A DNA stretch of 64,000 nucleotides. It comes from Streptomyces sp. NBRC 110028. GTDB taxonomy: Bacteria > Actinomycetota > Actinomycetes > Streptomycetales > Streptomycetaceae. The position numbers were made by a program, and so were the translations under genes. The notes under the pieces are model-generated. The model saw only the letters and a list, made by a program, of their open reading frames with translations. It did no database searches and was not told the DNA's origin. The stretch spans positions 149,379 to 213,378 of the forward strand of contig NZ_BBUZ01000035.1 in the NCBI RefSeq assembly GCF_001417735.1. Direction: 5' to 3'. Positions 9,394 through 18,696 of this stretch are shown one piece after another. Each line of letters begins with the position of its first letter. Within the stretch, counting starts at the first letter, position 1.

Positions 9394-9446
9394 CCTTTAT
9401 CCCCTTTGACCCCCGATGCCTCATTCGCCCCGCACGGAGAGTCCCC

Positions 9447-10700
9447 ATGCCCGACACCGGACAGCGTGAGCGGTCCGCACCACAGTACGAGCCGTACGAG
9501 GCTCATGAGGCGTACGAAGGGGGGAGCCCCGAGGCCGAGCGGCTGCTCTTCGAGAAGCTGGCGCGCGAGCTGATGAGCGTCCAGCGGGAGCACCAGCGGG
9601 CGTCGGGCGCCGCCCAGCTGCTGCGCACGTTCCACGCGAAGGCGGCGCTCGGCGTGGAGAACGCGCGGCTGCGCTTCCACGACAGCCTGCCGCCCGAGCT
9701 GTGCGTGGGATACGCCCGGCCGGGCGCCGTGTACCCGGCCGTGGTGCGGCTGTCCAACGAGAGCGGCACCGAGCGCCATGACGCCACTCCCGATCTGCGC
9801 GGGATGGCGGTGCGGGTCCAGGCCCGCCCCGGGGAGAGCCACGACCTGCTGGCCACCAGCTTCCCGGTGTCCCACGCCGCCGACGCCCGCGAGTTCGTGG
9901 CCTTCGCCAAGGCGACGGCGGGCGCGGACACCACCGTCGAGCGGGCGTTCGGGCTGTTCGTCAGGCTGCCGCTGGCCGTGGGCTGGGGAGCCGCCGACCG
10001 GATGCGCCGCAATGTGCACACCGCGACCCGCCACATGGTCGGCTCACTGGCCCGCGAGACCTTCTGGAGCCGGGGCGCGATCCTGTGGGGCGCGGCCGGG
10101 CCCGTGCGCTACCAGCTGCGCCCGGCCCCCGGCGGCACCCCCGCACCGCTCCCCGACAGCTCCGACCCGGACTACCTCCACCATGAGCTGACGATGCGGC
10201 TGGCCACCGGCGATGTGTGTTTCGAGCTGTGTGTGCAGCGCTACGCGGACGAGCGCCGCACCCCGGTCGAGGACGGCTCGGTGGAGTGGCGGGAGAGCGA
10301 CGCCCCGGTCGTCCCGGTGGCGCTGTTGACCGTACCCCGCCAGGATCTCGACACCGCCGAGGCCCGGGCGGCGGCCCGCCGGGTCGAGCAGCTCGCGTTC
10401 AACCCGTGGCACACCACGAAGGAGTTCCGGCCGCTGGGCAACCTCAACCGGGCCCGTAAGGCGGCGTACGAGACGGCCGCCGCGCACCGGCTCGGGCTGT
10501 GCGCCGGCGCCGCGCCGCCGCCGCGCGACACGGTCCTGGGAGTGCCGGTGCGGGCCGGGGCGCGACTGGCCCTCGGCCTGGTCGACCGCTGTGTGCCGTG
10601 GCACCGGCTGCCGGTGCCGCCGGGGATGCCCGGCCTGGCCGCGCTGCGCGGGACGCTGCGGCGGCTGCGTCTCCTCGACGCGGACGCCGACACCCGTTAG
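9447..10700 (+). CDS. catalase-family heme protein
   Basis: The 417-aa protein has the catalase-core entry pattern (LLRTFHAKAALGVENARLRF, then VVRLSNESG, DLRGMAVRVQ and TSFPVSHA.DAREFVAFAKA) but is shorter than true monofunctional catalases. It also has a divergent C-terminal half with LAFNPWHTTKEFRPLGNLNRARKA. This matches the small catalase-related heme proteins of actinomycetes, some of which act as peroxidases or fatty-acid-hydroperoxide enzymes. The function is therefore peroxide-related but not specific. The ATG at 9447 follows ACGGAGAG. The C-terminal stretch rich in Leu and Arg may be membrane-associated. Confidence 0.75.
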   Translation: MPDTGQRERSAPQYEPYEAHEAYEGGSPEAERLLFEKLARELMSVQREHQRASGAAQLLRTFHAKAALGVENARLRFHDSLPPELCVGYARPGAVYPAVVRLSNESGTERHDATPDLRGMAVRVQARPGESHDLLATSFPVSHAADAREFVAFAKATAGADTTVERAFGLFVRLPLAVGWGAADRMRRNVHTATRHMVGSLARETFWSRGAILWGAAGPVRYQLRPAPGGTPAPLPDSSDPDYLHHELTMRLATGDVCFELCVQRYADERRTPVEDGSVEWRESDAPVVPVALLTVPRQDLDTAEARAAARRVEQLAFNPWHTTKEFRPLGNLNRARKAAYETAAAHRLGLCAGAAPPPRDTVLGVPVRAGARLALGLVDRCVPWHRLPVPPGMPGLAALRGTLRRLRLLDADADTR

Positions 10701-10731
10701 CCCGGACGCCGATGCCCGTCAGCCCGCTGGA

Positions 10732-10766
10732 CCGGTTCACCACCGCGATATCGTGTGCCGGTTCAC
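10732..10766. promoter_or_regulatory. two direct CCGGTTCAC half-sites before the lacI-type gene
   Basis: CCGGTTCAC occurs at 10732-10740 and again at 10758-10766, 26 bases apart, ending 25 bases before the regulator ATG. Each is half of the perfect palindrome found at the end of the same gene (11841-11854). This suggests that the LacI-family protein binds its own promoter. Confidence 0.45.
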
Positions 10767-10791
10767 GCGGGCCGGACACGGGGGAGCGGTT

Positions 10792-11844
10792 ATGGACGGC
10801 GAGGCCGGGGCGGGCCGGGGGCGGCGCGTCACCATACGGGACGTGGCCGCGCGCGCCGGGGTCTCCAAGGGCGCGGTGTCCCTCGCCTTCAACGACCGGC
10901 CCGGAGTCTCCCCGGCCACCCGGGACCGTATCTTCGCGGCCGCCCGCGAACTGGGCTGGGCCCCCCATCTCTCCGCCCGCTCGCTGGCCGGCTCCAGGGT
11001 GGACACGGTCGGGCTGGCCATCGCCCGCCCGGCCCGGACGCTGGGACTCGAACCCTGGTTCATGGAGTTCGTGTCGGGCATCGAGAGCGTGCTGGTCGAG
11101 CGGTCCTGCTCGCTGCTGCTGCGGCTGGTGCGGGACGTGGCGGAGGAGATCGAGGTCCAGGAGGCGTGGTGGCGCGGGCGGCAGGTGGGCGGCTCGATCC
11201 TGGTCGACCTGCGCGACGGCGACCCGCGCGTTCCCGCGCTGCGGCGGCTCGGGCTGCCCGCCGTCGCCGCCGGGCACCCGTCCCTGGCGGGCGGGCTCAC
11301 CTCGGTGTGGACCGACGACGCCACCGCGGTGGGCGAGGCGGTGCGCTATCTGGCGGCCCTCGGCCACCGGCGGATCGCCCGGGTCGGCGGCGCGCCCGCG
11401 CTCGGCCACAGCACCGTGCGCACGGCGGCCTTCGAGGCCACCTTGGGCGAGTTGGGGCTCGGGGCGGGGCGCACGGTGACCACGGACTTCTCCGGCGAGG
11501 AGGGGGCGCGGGCCACCCGCGCCCTGCTGGCCTCGGGCGACCGGCCGACGGCCATCATCTACGACAACGACATCATGGCGGTGGCCGGTCTCTCGGTGGC
11601 GGCCGAGATGGGACTCACGGTCCCGGCCGATGTGTCGCTGCTGGCGTGGGACGACTCCCAGCTGTGCCGTCTGACGCATCCGACGCTGTCGGCCATGAGC
11701 CACGATGTGTCCGGCTTCGGGGCGGAGGTGGCGCGCCGGCTGTTCGACGTCCTGGACCGGGCCGAGCCCCGCGCCCATCAGGCCCCCACCCCGGCCCTCA
11801 CCCCCCGTGCCAGCACGGCGCCGCCACCGGCGCGCCGGGCCTGA
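10792..11844 (+). CDS. LacI-family transcriptional regulator
   Basis: The 350-aa protein opens with the LacI helix-turn-helix and hinge: VTIRDVAARAGVSKGAVSLAFN, then SPATRDRIFAAARELGWAP and SARSLAGSR. A periplasmic-binding-protein-like sugar-sensing domain follows, with YDNDIMAVAGL and a GVSLLAWDDS-like strand. It should repress a carbohydrate gene and be released by a small ligand. The ligand is unknown because no sugar transporter or glycosidase adjoins it. Half-site repeats in its promoter and a full palindrome at its stop codon point to autoregulation and control of the next gene. Confidence 0.88.
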   Translation: MDGEAGAGRGRRVTIRDVAARAGVSKGAVSLAFNDRPGVSPATRDRIFAAARELGWAPHLSARSLAGSRVDTVGLAIARPARTLGLEPWFMEFVSGIESVLVERSCSLLLRLVRDVAEEIEVQEAWWRGRQVGGSILVDLRDGDPRVPALRRLGLPAVAAGHPSLAGGLTSVWTDDATAVGEAVRYLAALGHRRIARVGGAPALGHSTVRTAAFEATLGELGLGAGRTVTTDFSGEEGARATRALLASGDRPTAIIYDNDIMAVAGLSVAAEMGLTVPADVSLLAWDDSQLCRLTHPTLSAMSHDVSGFGAEVARRLFDVLDRAEPRAHQAPTPALTPRASTAPPPARRA

Positions 11845-11854
11845 ACCGGTTCAG
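11841..11854. promoter_or_regulatory. perfect LacI-type operator CTGAACCGGTTCAG
   Basis: This is a 14-bp perfect palindrome with the central CG typical of LacI-family operators. It overlaps the TGA stop of the regulator gene (11842-11844) and lies 105 bases before the lipase-maturation-factor gene. Its half-sequence also occurs twice in the regulator's own promoter. Binding by the adjacent regulator is inference. Confidence 0.55.
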
Positions 11855-11958
11855 CGGCCCCGCCGGGCCCCGCATGCCCCGCCGCGCTGCGGGCACTCGC
11901 CGGAGGTGGTACGGATAGCCGCAGGCCTCGTCGGCAACAGGCCCAGGGAGCAGCCCTT

Positions 11959-13404
11959 ATGGAGTGGTTCACGTCGTCCGGCTACTGGCTGAGCCGGCTG
12001 GTCCTCCAGCGGGGACTGGCCGCCGTCTACCTGATCGCCTTCCTGACGGCGGCCACCCAGGCCCGGGCCCTGATCGGCGAGCGCGGGCTCACCCCGGCGC
12101 CCCGGTTCCTCGCGCGGGTGCCGTTCCGCCGCTCGCCCAGCCTGTTCCATCTGTACTATTCCGACCGCTTCTTCACCGCCCTGGCCTGGCTCGGCGCCGC
12201 GCTGGCCGCCGCCGTGCTGGCGGGCGCCGCCGACGATGTGCCGCTGTGGGCCGCGATGGCGGCGTGGCTGGCGCTGTGGCTGCTGTATCTGTCGATCGTC
12301 AACGTGGGGCAGGTGTGGTACGGCTTCGGCTGGGAGTCGCTGCTGCTGGAGGCCGGGTTCCTGGCCGTGTTCCTGGGGAACGAGCGGACCGCGCCGCCGG
12401 TGCTGATGCTGTGGCTGCTGCGCTGGCTGCTGTTCCGGCTGGAGTTCGGCGCCGGGCTCATCAAGCTGCGCGGGGACCGCTGCTGGCGCGATCTGACGTG
12501 CCTGTACTACCACCATGAGACCCAGCCGATGCCCAACCCGCTGAGCTGGTACTTCCACCATCTGCCGAAGCGTCTGCACCGGGTCGAGACGGCGGCCAAC
12601 CATGTGGCCCAGCTGGTCGTTCCGCTGGCGCTGTTCACCCCGCAGCCCGCCGCGAGCGTGGCCGCGGGCATCATCGTGGTCACCCAGCTGTGGCTGGTGG
12701 CCTCCGGCAACTTCTCCTGGCTGAACTGGGTGACGATCCTGCTGGCCCTCGCCGCGGTCGACGGGCGGATGGCCGCCGGGGTGCTGCCGCTGCCTGCGCC
12801 GCCCCCGCTTCCCGCTCCCCCGGTCTGGTACGAGGTCCTGGTGGCGGCGGTCTTCGTCTTCGTCGCGGTGCTCAGCTACTGGCCCGCCCGCAATCTCCTC
12901 TCGGGCCGCCAGCTGATGAACTACTCCTTCAACCCGCTCCATCTGGTCAACACCTACGGCGCCTTCGGCAGCGTCAGCCGCAGCCGGCAGGAGGTGGTGA
13001 TCGAGGGCACCGACGAACCCGCGCTCACCCCGGACACCGTGTGGAAGGAGTACGAGTTCCGGGGCAAGCCGGGCGATGTGCGCCGGATGCCGCGTCAGTT
13101 CGCGCCGTACCACCTGCGACTGGACTGGATGATGTGGTTCGCCGGGATCTCCTCGGCATACGCCCGGTCCTGGTTCACCCCGCTCGTCGGCAAGCTGCTG
13201 GTGAACGACCCGGCCACGCTGAAGCTGCTGCGCGCCTCCCCCTTCCCGGACGCGCCGCCCACCCACATCCGGGCCCGGCTGTACCTCTACCGCTTCACCA
13301 CCCGGCGGGAGCGGCGCGCCGGCGGCGGGTGGTGGCACCGCACCCTGATCGGCGAATTCCTGCCGCCGGTCCGGCTGGAGGAGGTGCACCCGCCGGGCCC
13401 GTGA
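11959..13404 (+). CDS. lipase maturation factor family membrane protein
   Basis: The 481-aa polytopic protein has about six to eight hydrophobic segments between residues 10 and 310. It carries the family signature around FRLEFGAGLIKLRGDRCWRDLTCLYYHHETQPMPNP (split here by position, about residues 158-193) and a C-terminal soluble region with YEFRGKPGDVRRMP. In animals LMF1 assists lipase folding in the ER; bacterial members are of unknown role, probably in envelope protein folding or redox. It lies downstream of the LacI regulator and a putative operator, so it may be under that regulator. Confidence 0.8.
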   Translation: MEWFTSSGYWLSRLVLQRGLAAVYLIAFLTAATQARALIGERGLTPAPRFLARVPFRRSPSLFHLYYSDRFFTALAWLGAALAAAVLAGAADDVPLWAAMAAWLALWLLYLSIVNVGQVWYGFGWESLLLEAGFLAVFLGNERTAPPVLMLWLLRWLLFRLEFGAGLIKLRGDRCWRDLTCLYYHHETQPMPNPLSWYFHHLPKRLHRVETAANHVAQLVVPLALFTPQPAASVAAGIIVVTQLWLVASGNFSWLNWVTILLALAAVDGRMAAGVLPLPAPPPLPAPPVWYEVLVAAVFVFVAVLSYWPARNLLSGRQLMNYSFNPLHLVNTYGAFGSVSRSRQEVVIEGTDEPALTPDTVWKEYEFRGKPGDVRRMPRQFAPYHLRLDWMMWFAGISSAYARSWFTPLVGKLLVNDPATLKLLRASPFPDAPPTHIRARLYLYRFTTRRERRAGGGWWHRTLIGEFLPPVRLEEVHPPGP

Positions 13405-13539
13405 CGAGGGCGGGTTGGGCAGCGGGGCAACGGCGTTACGCGACCACTCCCCCTCTGGCCGCCCCTTTTGTTACTTTTCTTGAGAATTAGGTAAACATAC
13501 TGCCATGTGGGTTTTCCGGCGACCGAGGGAGCGCGGCCG

Positions 13540-16500
13540 GTGCTGCCATTCGCGATGCTGTCCGATCTCATCGCCCTGCCGGTCCGCGGCGTCAGCGCCC
13601 TGGGGCCGCGCCTCGCCGACGCCGCCGACGTCCTGCGGGACACCGGTGAGCGGCGCACCCGCCGCAGGGTGTGGGCGCGGCCGGGCCGGGCGCATGTGGA
13701 GGTGCGCGGGCTCACCGGACACGGGGAGGCGCACGACCGGCTGGCCGGGCAGCTGACGGCCGCGCTGCGCCGTCTGCACGGCGTCAACTGGGCCGAGGTG
13801 AACGCGGCGGTGGGCCAGGTGCTGGTCGACTTCGACGAGGACCACCTCGACGCCGACGAGGTGCTCCGGCTGGTCGAGCACATCGAGAAGGCGCACGGGA
13901 GCGACACGGACACCTTCCCCGGCGAGCGCCCGTTTCCGCCGTACGACACCGCCCCCGCCACGCTGGCCGCCACCTCCCTCGTCGCCGACTGCGTGGGTCT
14001 GCTGACGGCGACGGTCCGGCGCGTGACGCTGCTGCCCGCGCTCACCCCCGCGCTGCGGCTCCCGGTGGTGATGGCCGAGATCCAGCCGCGGTTGCGCGGG
14101 TTGCTGGAGTCCCGGCTCGGCCACGCCCACACCACCCTGCTGCTCGGCGTGTCGGGCGCGGTGGTGCACGCGCTGACCAGGGGTGAGGCTCCGCTGGCCC
14201 TGGACGCGGTGCAACGCGTCCTGCAGCTCGCCGAGATCCGCGGCCGGCAGGCCGTATGGCGGCGCCGCGAACCGGATCTGGTGCCCGGCTCCGACGGGCT
14301 GCCGCCGCGCTCGCATCCCCCGGCGGCCCGCCCGGCGCCGCTGCCCGCCGGGCCGGTCGAGACCTGTGTCGACCGCACCTCGCTGGCGTCCCTGATGGGG
14401 GCGTGCGGGCTGCTGGCCTGGAGGCGGGAGCCGGCGCGGGCCGCGGAGGCGATCCTGGCCACCGTGCCGCGGGCCGCCGCCATGGGCCGGGAGGCCTTCG
14501 CCGCCCGGCTGGGCGACGCCCTGGCCCGCGAGGGCGTGGTGCCCATGGACGGCGCCGCGCTGCGGCTGCTGGACCGGATCTCGGCGGTCCTGATCGACTC
14601 GGCGGTGCTGTGCACCCGGCGCCCGCGGCTGCTGTCGGTGGTCACCGTCGGCGACCTGGACGAGGCCGGGGCGTGGAGCGCCGCGCAGTCCGTGCTGGAC
14701 CGCCGCGCGCTGCCGGAACTCTCCGGCGAGGGGCCCTGGTCCCGCGGCTCCTGGCGGCTGGAGCGGCCGGACGACGTCCTCGCGGCCCGCCCGTCGAGCC
14801 CATCGGCGATGACCGTGGACCTGTGCGATCCGCACGGCCGGCGGCAGGCGCGGGTCCGCATCGGCTGCGAACTCGACCCGCTGGCCGACGCCGTGGTGGC
14901 CGCCGCCCGCGCCGGTGCGGGGCGTCTGCTGCTCACCGAGCACGCCAGCGCGGAGGAGATCGCCCCGTGGGCGGACGAACTGCTCACCCACGGCACGGCG
15001 CTGCCCGACCGGGTGCGCCGATTGCAGAGCGAGGGCCACGGGGTGCTGCTGATCAGCGCCGAGGAGGACGAGGCCCTGGGCGCGGCCGACCTCGGCGTCG
15101 GCGTCGTACGGCGCGGCGCGGCGCGGGTGTGCTGGTCGGCGGATCTGCTCTGCGGCCCCGGGCTCGCCCAGGCCTGGCGCGTGCTGCGGGCGCTGGAGGA
15201 CGCGCGCGGGGTCAGCCACCGGTCGGCCCGGCTGTCGATGGGCGGCTCCGCGCTCGGCGCGCTCATCGCCGCCGCGGGCACCCGGCCCACGGCGGTCGGG
15301 TTCGCCACCTCCCCGGTGTACAGCGCGGCCTTCCTGGCCGTGCTCGGGGGGATGCGCGCGGCGCGCCGGGTACACCGCAGCCCGCTCCCGGCGGAGCGGG
15401 TGCGCGGCAACTGGCACATGCTGGGGGCGCGGGAGACGCTGAGCGTGACCCGCGCGTTCCAGGAGCACCGGGCGGAGCCGCCGGCCTCCGGCGGAGCGCG
15501 GGGCAAGGAGGCCGAGGCCGCGGCACGCCCGGTGTGGGCGGCCGGGACGCGCCCGGTGTGCGAGGTCGCGGGGCTGGTCGTACGGGCCGGGGCCGCGGTC
15601 GCCGCCGCCTCCCCCGCCGGCGCGCTGGCCCGGGACGCCACGGCGCTGGCCGGGACGGTGCGCGAGGAGCTGCGCGATCCCCTCACCCCGGTGCTGGCCC
15701 TGGGTGCCGCGGCGTCCGCGGCGGTGGGGTCCGGGGTGGACTCCCTCCTGGTCGTCGGCGTCATGGCGGGCAACGCGGTGATCAGCGGCGCGCAGCGGCT
15801 GCGGGCCGACCGCTCGCTGCGGGGCCTGCTGCTGAGCGAGCAGCGGCACGCCCGGCTGGTCGACTGGGCGCCCGCGATGTCCCCGGCGGAGGGGATGGTG
15901 GTGGACCGCGAGGCGTTCTTCGCCGGGCTGGCGGCGGCCCCGGCGCGGTGCGTGCCCGCCGAGGACCTGACGGTCGGCGACATCATCGCGCTGCAGCCCT
16001 CGGACGTCGTACCGGCCGACGCCCGGCTGCTGGTGAGCGACCGGCTGGAGCTGGACGAGGCGGGGCTGACCGGCGAGTCGGGGCCGGTTCCCAAGGATCC
16101 CGCCGCCACGCCCGGCGCCGATCTGGCGGACCGTTCCTGCATGCTCCACCAGGGCTGCACCGTGCTGGCCGGGACCGGTTACGCGGTGGTCGTGGCAGCC
16201 GGATCACAGACCGAGGCGGGGCGCGCCGCCGCACTGGCCGGGGACGCCGTGACTCCGCTCGGCATCGAGGGCCGGCTCGCCGCGCTGACCAGGGTCGCGC
16301 TACCCGCCACCGGGCTCGGCGGCGCCGCCGTCACCCTGCTGGGGCTGCTGCACGGCACGCCGGTGCGCGAGGCGCTGGCCACCGGGGTGGCCGTCGCGGT
16401 GGCCGCCGTGCCCGAGGGGCTGCCGCTGGTGGCCACCGTGGCGCAGTCCGCCGCGGCGCGCCGTCTGTCGCACCGCGGGGTGCTGACCCGCTCGCCCCGG

Positions 16501-18168
16501 GTGCTGGAGGCGCTGGGCCGGGTGGACACGGTCTGCTTCGACAAGACCGGCACGCTGACCGAGGGGCGACTGTCCGTGTCCCGGGTGGCGGCGTACGACC
16601 ACGACCTGCCGATCGGCGACGCCCTGGGCCACCGGCTGCTGCGCACCGCGGCCCGGGCCTGCCCCGGCCCCGACGGCGGCCGGGCGCTCGCCCACGCCAC
16701 CGACCAGGCCGTGGTCGACGCGGCGGCCGCGCACTGCGACGGGGACGACGCCTGGCGACCGGCGTCCGAGCTGCCGTTCGAGGCCAGCCGCGGCTTCTCG
16801 GCGTGTCTGGGCACCGAGTCCGGGCGGCCGCGACTCGCCGTCAAGGGGGCGCCCGAGATCGTGCTCGCCCGGTGCACCTCCGCCCTGGCGCCGGTGGCGG
16901 CGGACGGCGCCGTACCGCTGACCCCCGAGCGGCTGCGCTCCACCGAACGCCTGCTGCACTCGCTGGCCTCCGACGGGCTGCGGGTCCTGGCGGTGGCCGA
17001 GGCCCTGCCCGATACGGCCGACACGCCCGGCACGCCGGGGGTGCCCCTGGCCGAGCTGGCCCGGGGGCTGACCCTGCTCGGCTTCATCGCCATCGCCGAC
17101 ACCACCCGGGCGGGGGCCGCGGAGACCGTCAAGCGGCTGACCGACGCCGGGGTGAGCATCGCGATGATCACCGGCGATCATCCGACCACGGCCGCCGCCA
17201 TCGCCCGTGAGCTGGGCATCCCCGACTCCGGTCCGGTGCTCACCGGCGCGGAGCTGGACACCCTGCCGGAGAAGGAACGGGTCGAGCGGATCTCCCGGAC
17301 CACCGTCTTCGCCCGGGTCTCCCCCGAACACAAGGTCCGTATCGTCCAGGCGATGCGGCAGGCCGGGCGGGTGGTGGCCATGGCCGGGGACGGGGTCAAC
17401 GACGCGGCCGCGATCCGCCTCGCGGACGTGGGCATCGGCCTCTCGGCGCACGGTTCGACCTCGGCCCGGGCCGCGGCGGACCTGGTCCTCACCGATCCGG
17501 ACCCGACCCGGATCCTCGACGCGCTGCGGGAGGGCCGGGCGCTGTGGCGAAGCGTGCGGGACGCGGTGGCGATCCTGGTCGGCGGCAACGCGGGCGAGGT
17601 CGCTTTCACCGTGCTGGGCGCCGCGGCGGCGGGCCGGGCACCGCTCGGCACCCGTCAGCTGCTGCTGGTCAACCTGCTCACCGACATGCTGCCCGCGCTC
17701 GCGGTCGCCCTGGCCCGGGCCCGGAAGGGCACGGACGGGGAGGATCCGCTGGCCGGCGGCCCCTCCCCCGCCCTGCTCGGCTCCGACCTGGGCCGGATCC
17801 TGGCCGTGCGCGGCGCCGCCACCGCGCTGGGCGCCGCGGCGGCGTGGACATGCGGGCGGATGACGGGCCGGGACCGGCGGGCGAGCACCATGGGGCTCGC
17901 CGCGCTGGTCGGCACCCAGCTGGGCCAGACGTTCATCACCGACTGGCACAGTCCGCTGGTGCTGGTCACCGGCGTGGCATCGGCGGCCGTCCTGTTCGCC
18001 GTGGTCGAGACGCCGGTCGTCAGCCACTTCTTCGGCTGTACGCCGCTGGGGCCGGTGGCCTGGACGGTGGTGGGCGTGTGCTCGGCCGGTGCGACCCTGG
18101 GCGCCGCCGCCGCACCGCGGCTGCTGTTCTCCCGGCGGGTTCCCCGCGCGGCCCAGGGGGCGGTTTAG
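13540..18168 (+). CDS. CtpI-like P-type cation-transporting ATPase with a degenerate N-terminal half
   Basis: This 1542-aa protein is about twice the length of an ordinary P-type ATPase. The C-terminal half is complete. It has the actuator TGES motif (EAGLTGESGPVPKD), the membrane VPEGLP motif, the phosphorylated Asp in CFDKTGTLTEG near residue 1001, MITGDHPTTA and AGDGVNDAAAIRLADVGIG, followed by C-terminal helices. The N-terminal 650 residues contain an HMA-like segment and a stretch that mimics a P domain but lacks DKTG (LLISAEEDEALGAADLGVG). Mycobacterial CtpI and CtpH share this layout. The ion is unknown. I prefer the GTG at 13540 because GAGGGAG sits eight bases upstream; a GTG at 13507 is also in frame. 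Confidence 0.85.
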   Translation: MLPFAMLSDLIALPVRGVSALGPRLADAADVLRDTGERRTRRRVWARPGRAHVEVRGLTGHGEAHDRLAGQLTAALRRLHGVNWAEVNAAVGQVLVDFDEDHLDADEVLRLVEHIEKAHGSDTDTFPGERPFPPYDTAPATLAATSLVADCVGLLTATVRRVTLLPALTPALRLPVVMAEIQPRLRGLLESRLGHAHTTLLLGVSGAVVHALTRGEAPLALDAVQRVLQLAEIRGRQAVWRRREPDLVPGSDGLPPRSHPPAARPAPLPAGPVETCVDRTSLASLMGACGLLAWRREPARAAEAILATVPRAAAMGREAFAARLGDALAREGVVPMDGAALRLLDRISAVLIDSAVLCTRRPRLLSVVTVGDLDEAGAWSAAQSVLDRRALPELSGEGPWSRGSWRLERPDDVLAARPSSPSAMTVDLCDPHGRRQARVRIGCELDPLADAVVAAARAGAGRLLLTEHASAEEIAPWADELLTHGTALPDRVRRLQSEGHGVLLISAEEDEALGAADLGVGVVRRGAARVCWSADLLCGPGLAQAWRVLRALEDARGVSHRSARLSMGGSALGALIAAAGTRPTAVGFATSPVYSAAFLAVLGGMRAARRVHRSPLPAERVRGNWHMLGARETLSVTRAFQEHRAEPPASGGARGKEAEAAARPVWAAGTRPVCEVAGLVVRAGAAVAAASPAGALARDATALAGTVREELRDPLTPVLALGAAASAAVGSGVDSLLVVGVMAGNAVISGAQRLRADRSLRGLLLSEQRHARLVDWAPAMSPAEGMVVDREAFFAGLAAAPARCVPAEDLTVGDIIALQPSDVVPADARLLVSDRLELDEAGLTGESGPVPKDPAATPGADLADRSCMLHQGCTVLAGTGYAVVVAAGSQTEAGRAAALAGDAVTPLGIEGRLAALTRVALPATGLGGAAVTLLGLLHGTPVREALATGVAVAVAAVPEGLPLVATVAQSAAARRLSHRGVLTRSPRVLEALGRVDTVCFDKTGTLTEGRLSVSRVAAYDHDLPIGDALGHRLLRTAARACPGPDGGRALAHATDQAVVDAAAAHCDGDDAWRPASELPFEASRGFSACLGTESGRPRLAVKGAPEIVLARCTSALAPVAADGAVPLTPERLRSTERLLHSLASDGLRVLAVAEALPDTADTPGTPGVPLAELARGLTLLGFIAIADTTRAGAAETVKRLTDAGVSIAMITGDHPTTAAAIARELGIPDSGPVLTGAELDTLPEKERVERISRTTVFARVSPEHKVRIVQAMRQAGRVVAMAGDGVNDAAAIRLADVGIGLSAHGSTSARAAADLVLTDPDPTRILDALREGRALWRSVRDAVAILVGGNAGEVAFTVLGAAAAGRAPLGTRQLLLVNLLTDMLPALAVALARARKGTDGEDPLAGGPSPALLGSDLGRILAVRGAATALGAAAAWTCGRMTGRDRRASTMGLAALVGTQLGQTFITDWHSPLVLVTGVASAAVLFAVVETPVVSHFFGCTPLGPVAWTVVGVCSAGATLGAAAAPRLLFSRRVPRAAQGAV

Positions 18169-18347
18169 GGGCTCCGGCCCGCGCCGGGGTTCTGCCATCG
18201 TTCATCCGAGTTCACCCGATTTTCACCCTGCGTGCGTGACCCGCTCTCCCACTCGGGTCAGGCTCCGGAAATGGAAGCGGATGCCTCACTTCCGGCGCCC
18301 GCCTCCCTTACGAATTGTTCCGTTTTTCCGTCCAGTGAGGTGACCCC

Positions 18348-18476
18348 ATGGCCGACATCCTGACGACCGTCCTGGCCAAGCTGGCCCACATGACCCTGGA
18401 AGCGCTGCTCGCACAGGTGGCGAAGTCGCTTCTGACCGTCGCGTTCAAGCCGTCGACCGGCCCGGCCGCCGCCTGA
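18348..18476 (+). CDS. 42-aa amphipathic peptide, unknown
   Basis: The gene has an ATG with GAGGTG five bases upstream and ends at TGA 18474-18476. The product begins MADILTTVLAKLAHMT and ends KPSTGPAAA. Between these lies one continuous predicted helix whose polar residues (Asp3, Thr6, Thr7, Lys11, His14, Glu18, Gln23, Lys26, Thr30, Lys34) fall on one face. There is no signal peptide and no Cys. The size, free N-terminus and amphipathic helix resemble leaderless bacteriocins, phenol-soluble-modulin-like peptides or type I toxins; none can be asserted. The AT-richer stretch 18307-18337 just upstream may hold its promoter. Confidence 0.6.
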   Translation: MADILTTVLAKLAHMTLEALLAQVAKSLLTVAFKPSTGPAAA

Positions 18477-18696
18477 TACGACCGTTATCCGGCGACCGTT
18501 CGCGGCGAACATCCCGCCGTGGGCGATTTCTTCGGTGCGAAGCTCGCCACGAATTTCGTTGATCGGCCTCGGCCCGTCACAATCACCAAGTGACCTTCCC
18601 CGTCCTCCAGCGGACTCGGTCCTTCCGGGTACCGTCGGCGAGGGGTGGGCGCTTTCGGATGTGTGAAGGAGATGACCCCTGCGAGGAGGCACGTAG

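Noticed and set aside
13287..16160. A 957-residue open frame antisense to the P-type ATPase gene, and a second one at 13471-16149
   Set aside because: The translations are Arg/Ser/Pro-rich with no family features and no ribosome-binding site. They are a consequence of GC-rich third positions in the real gene.
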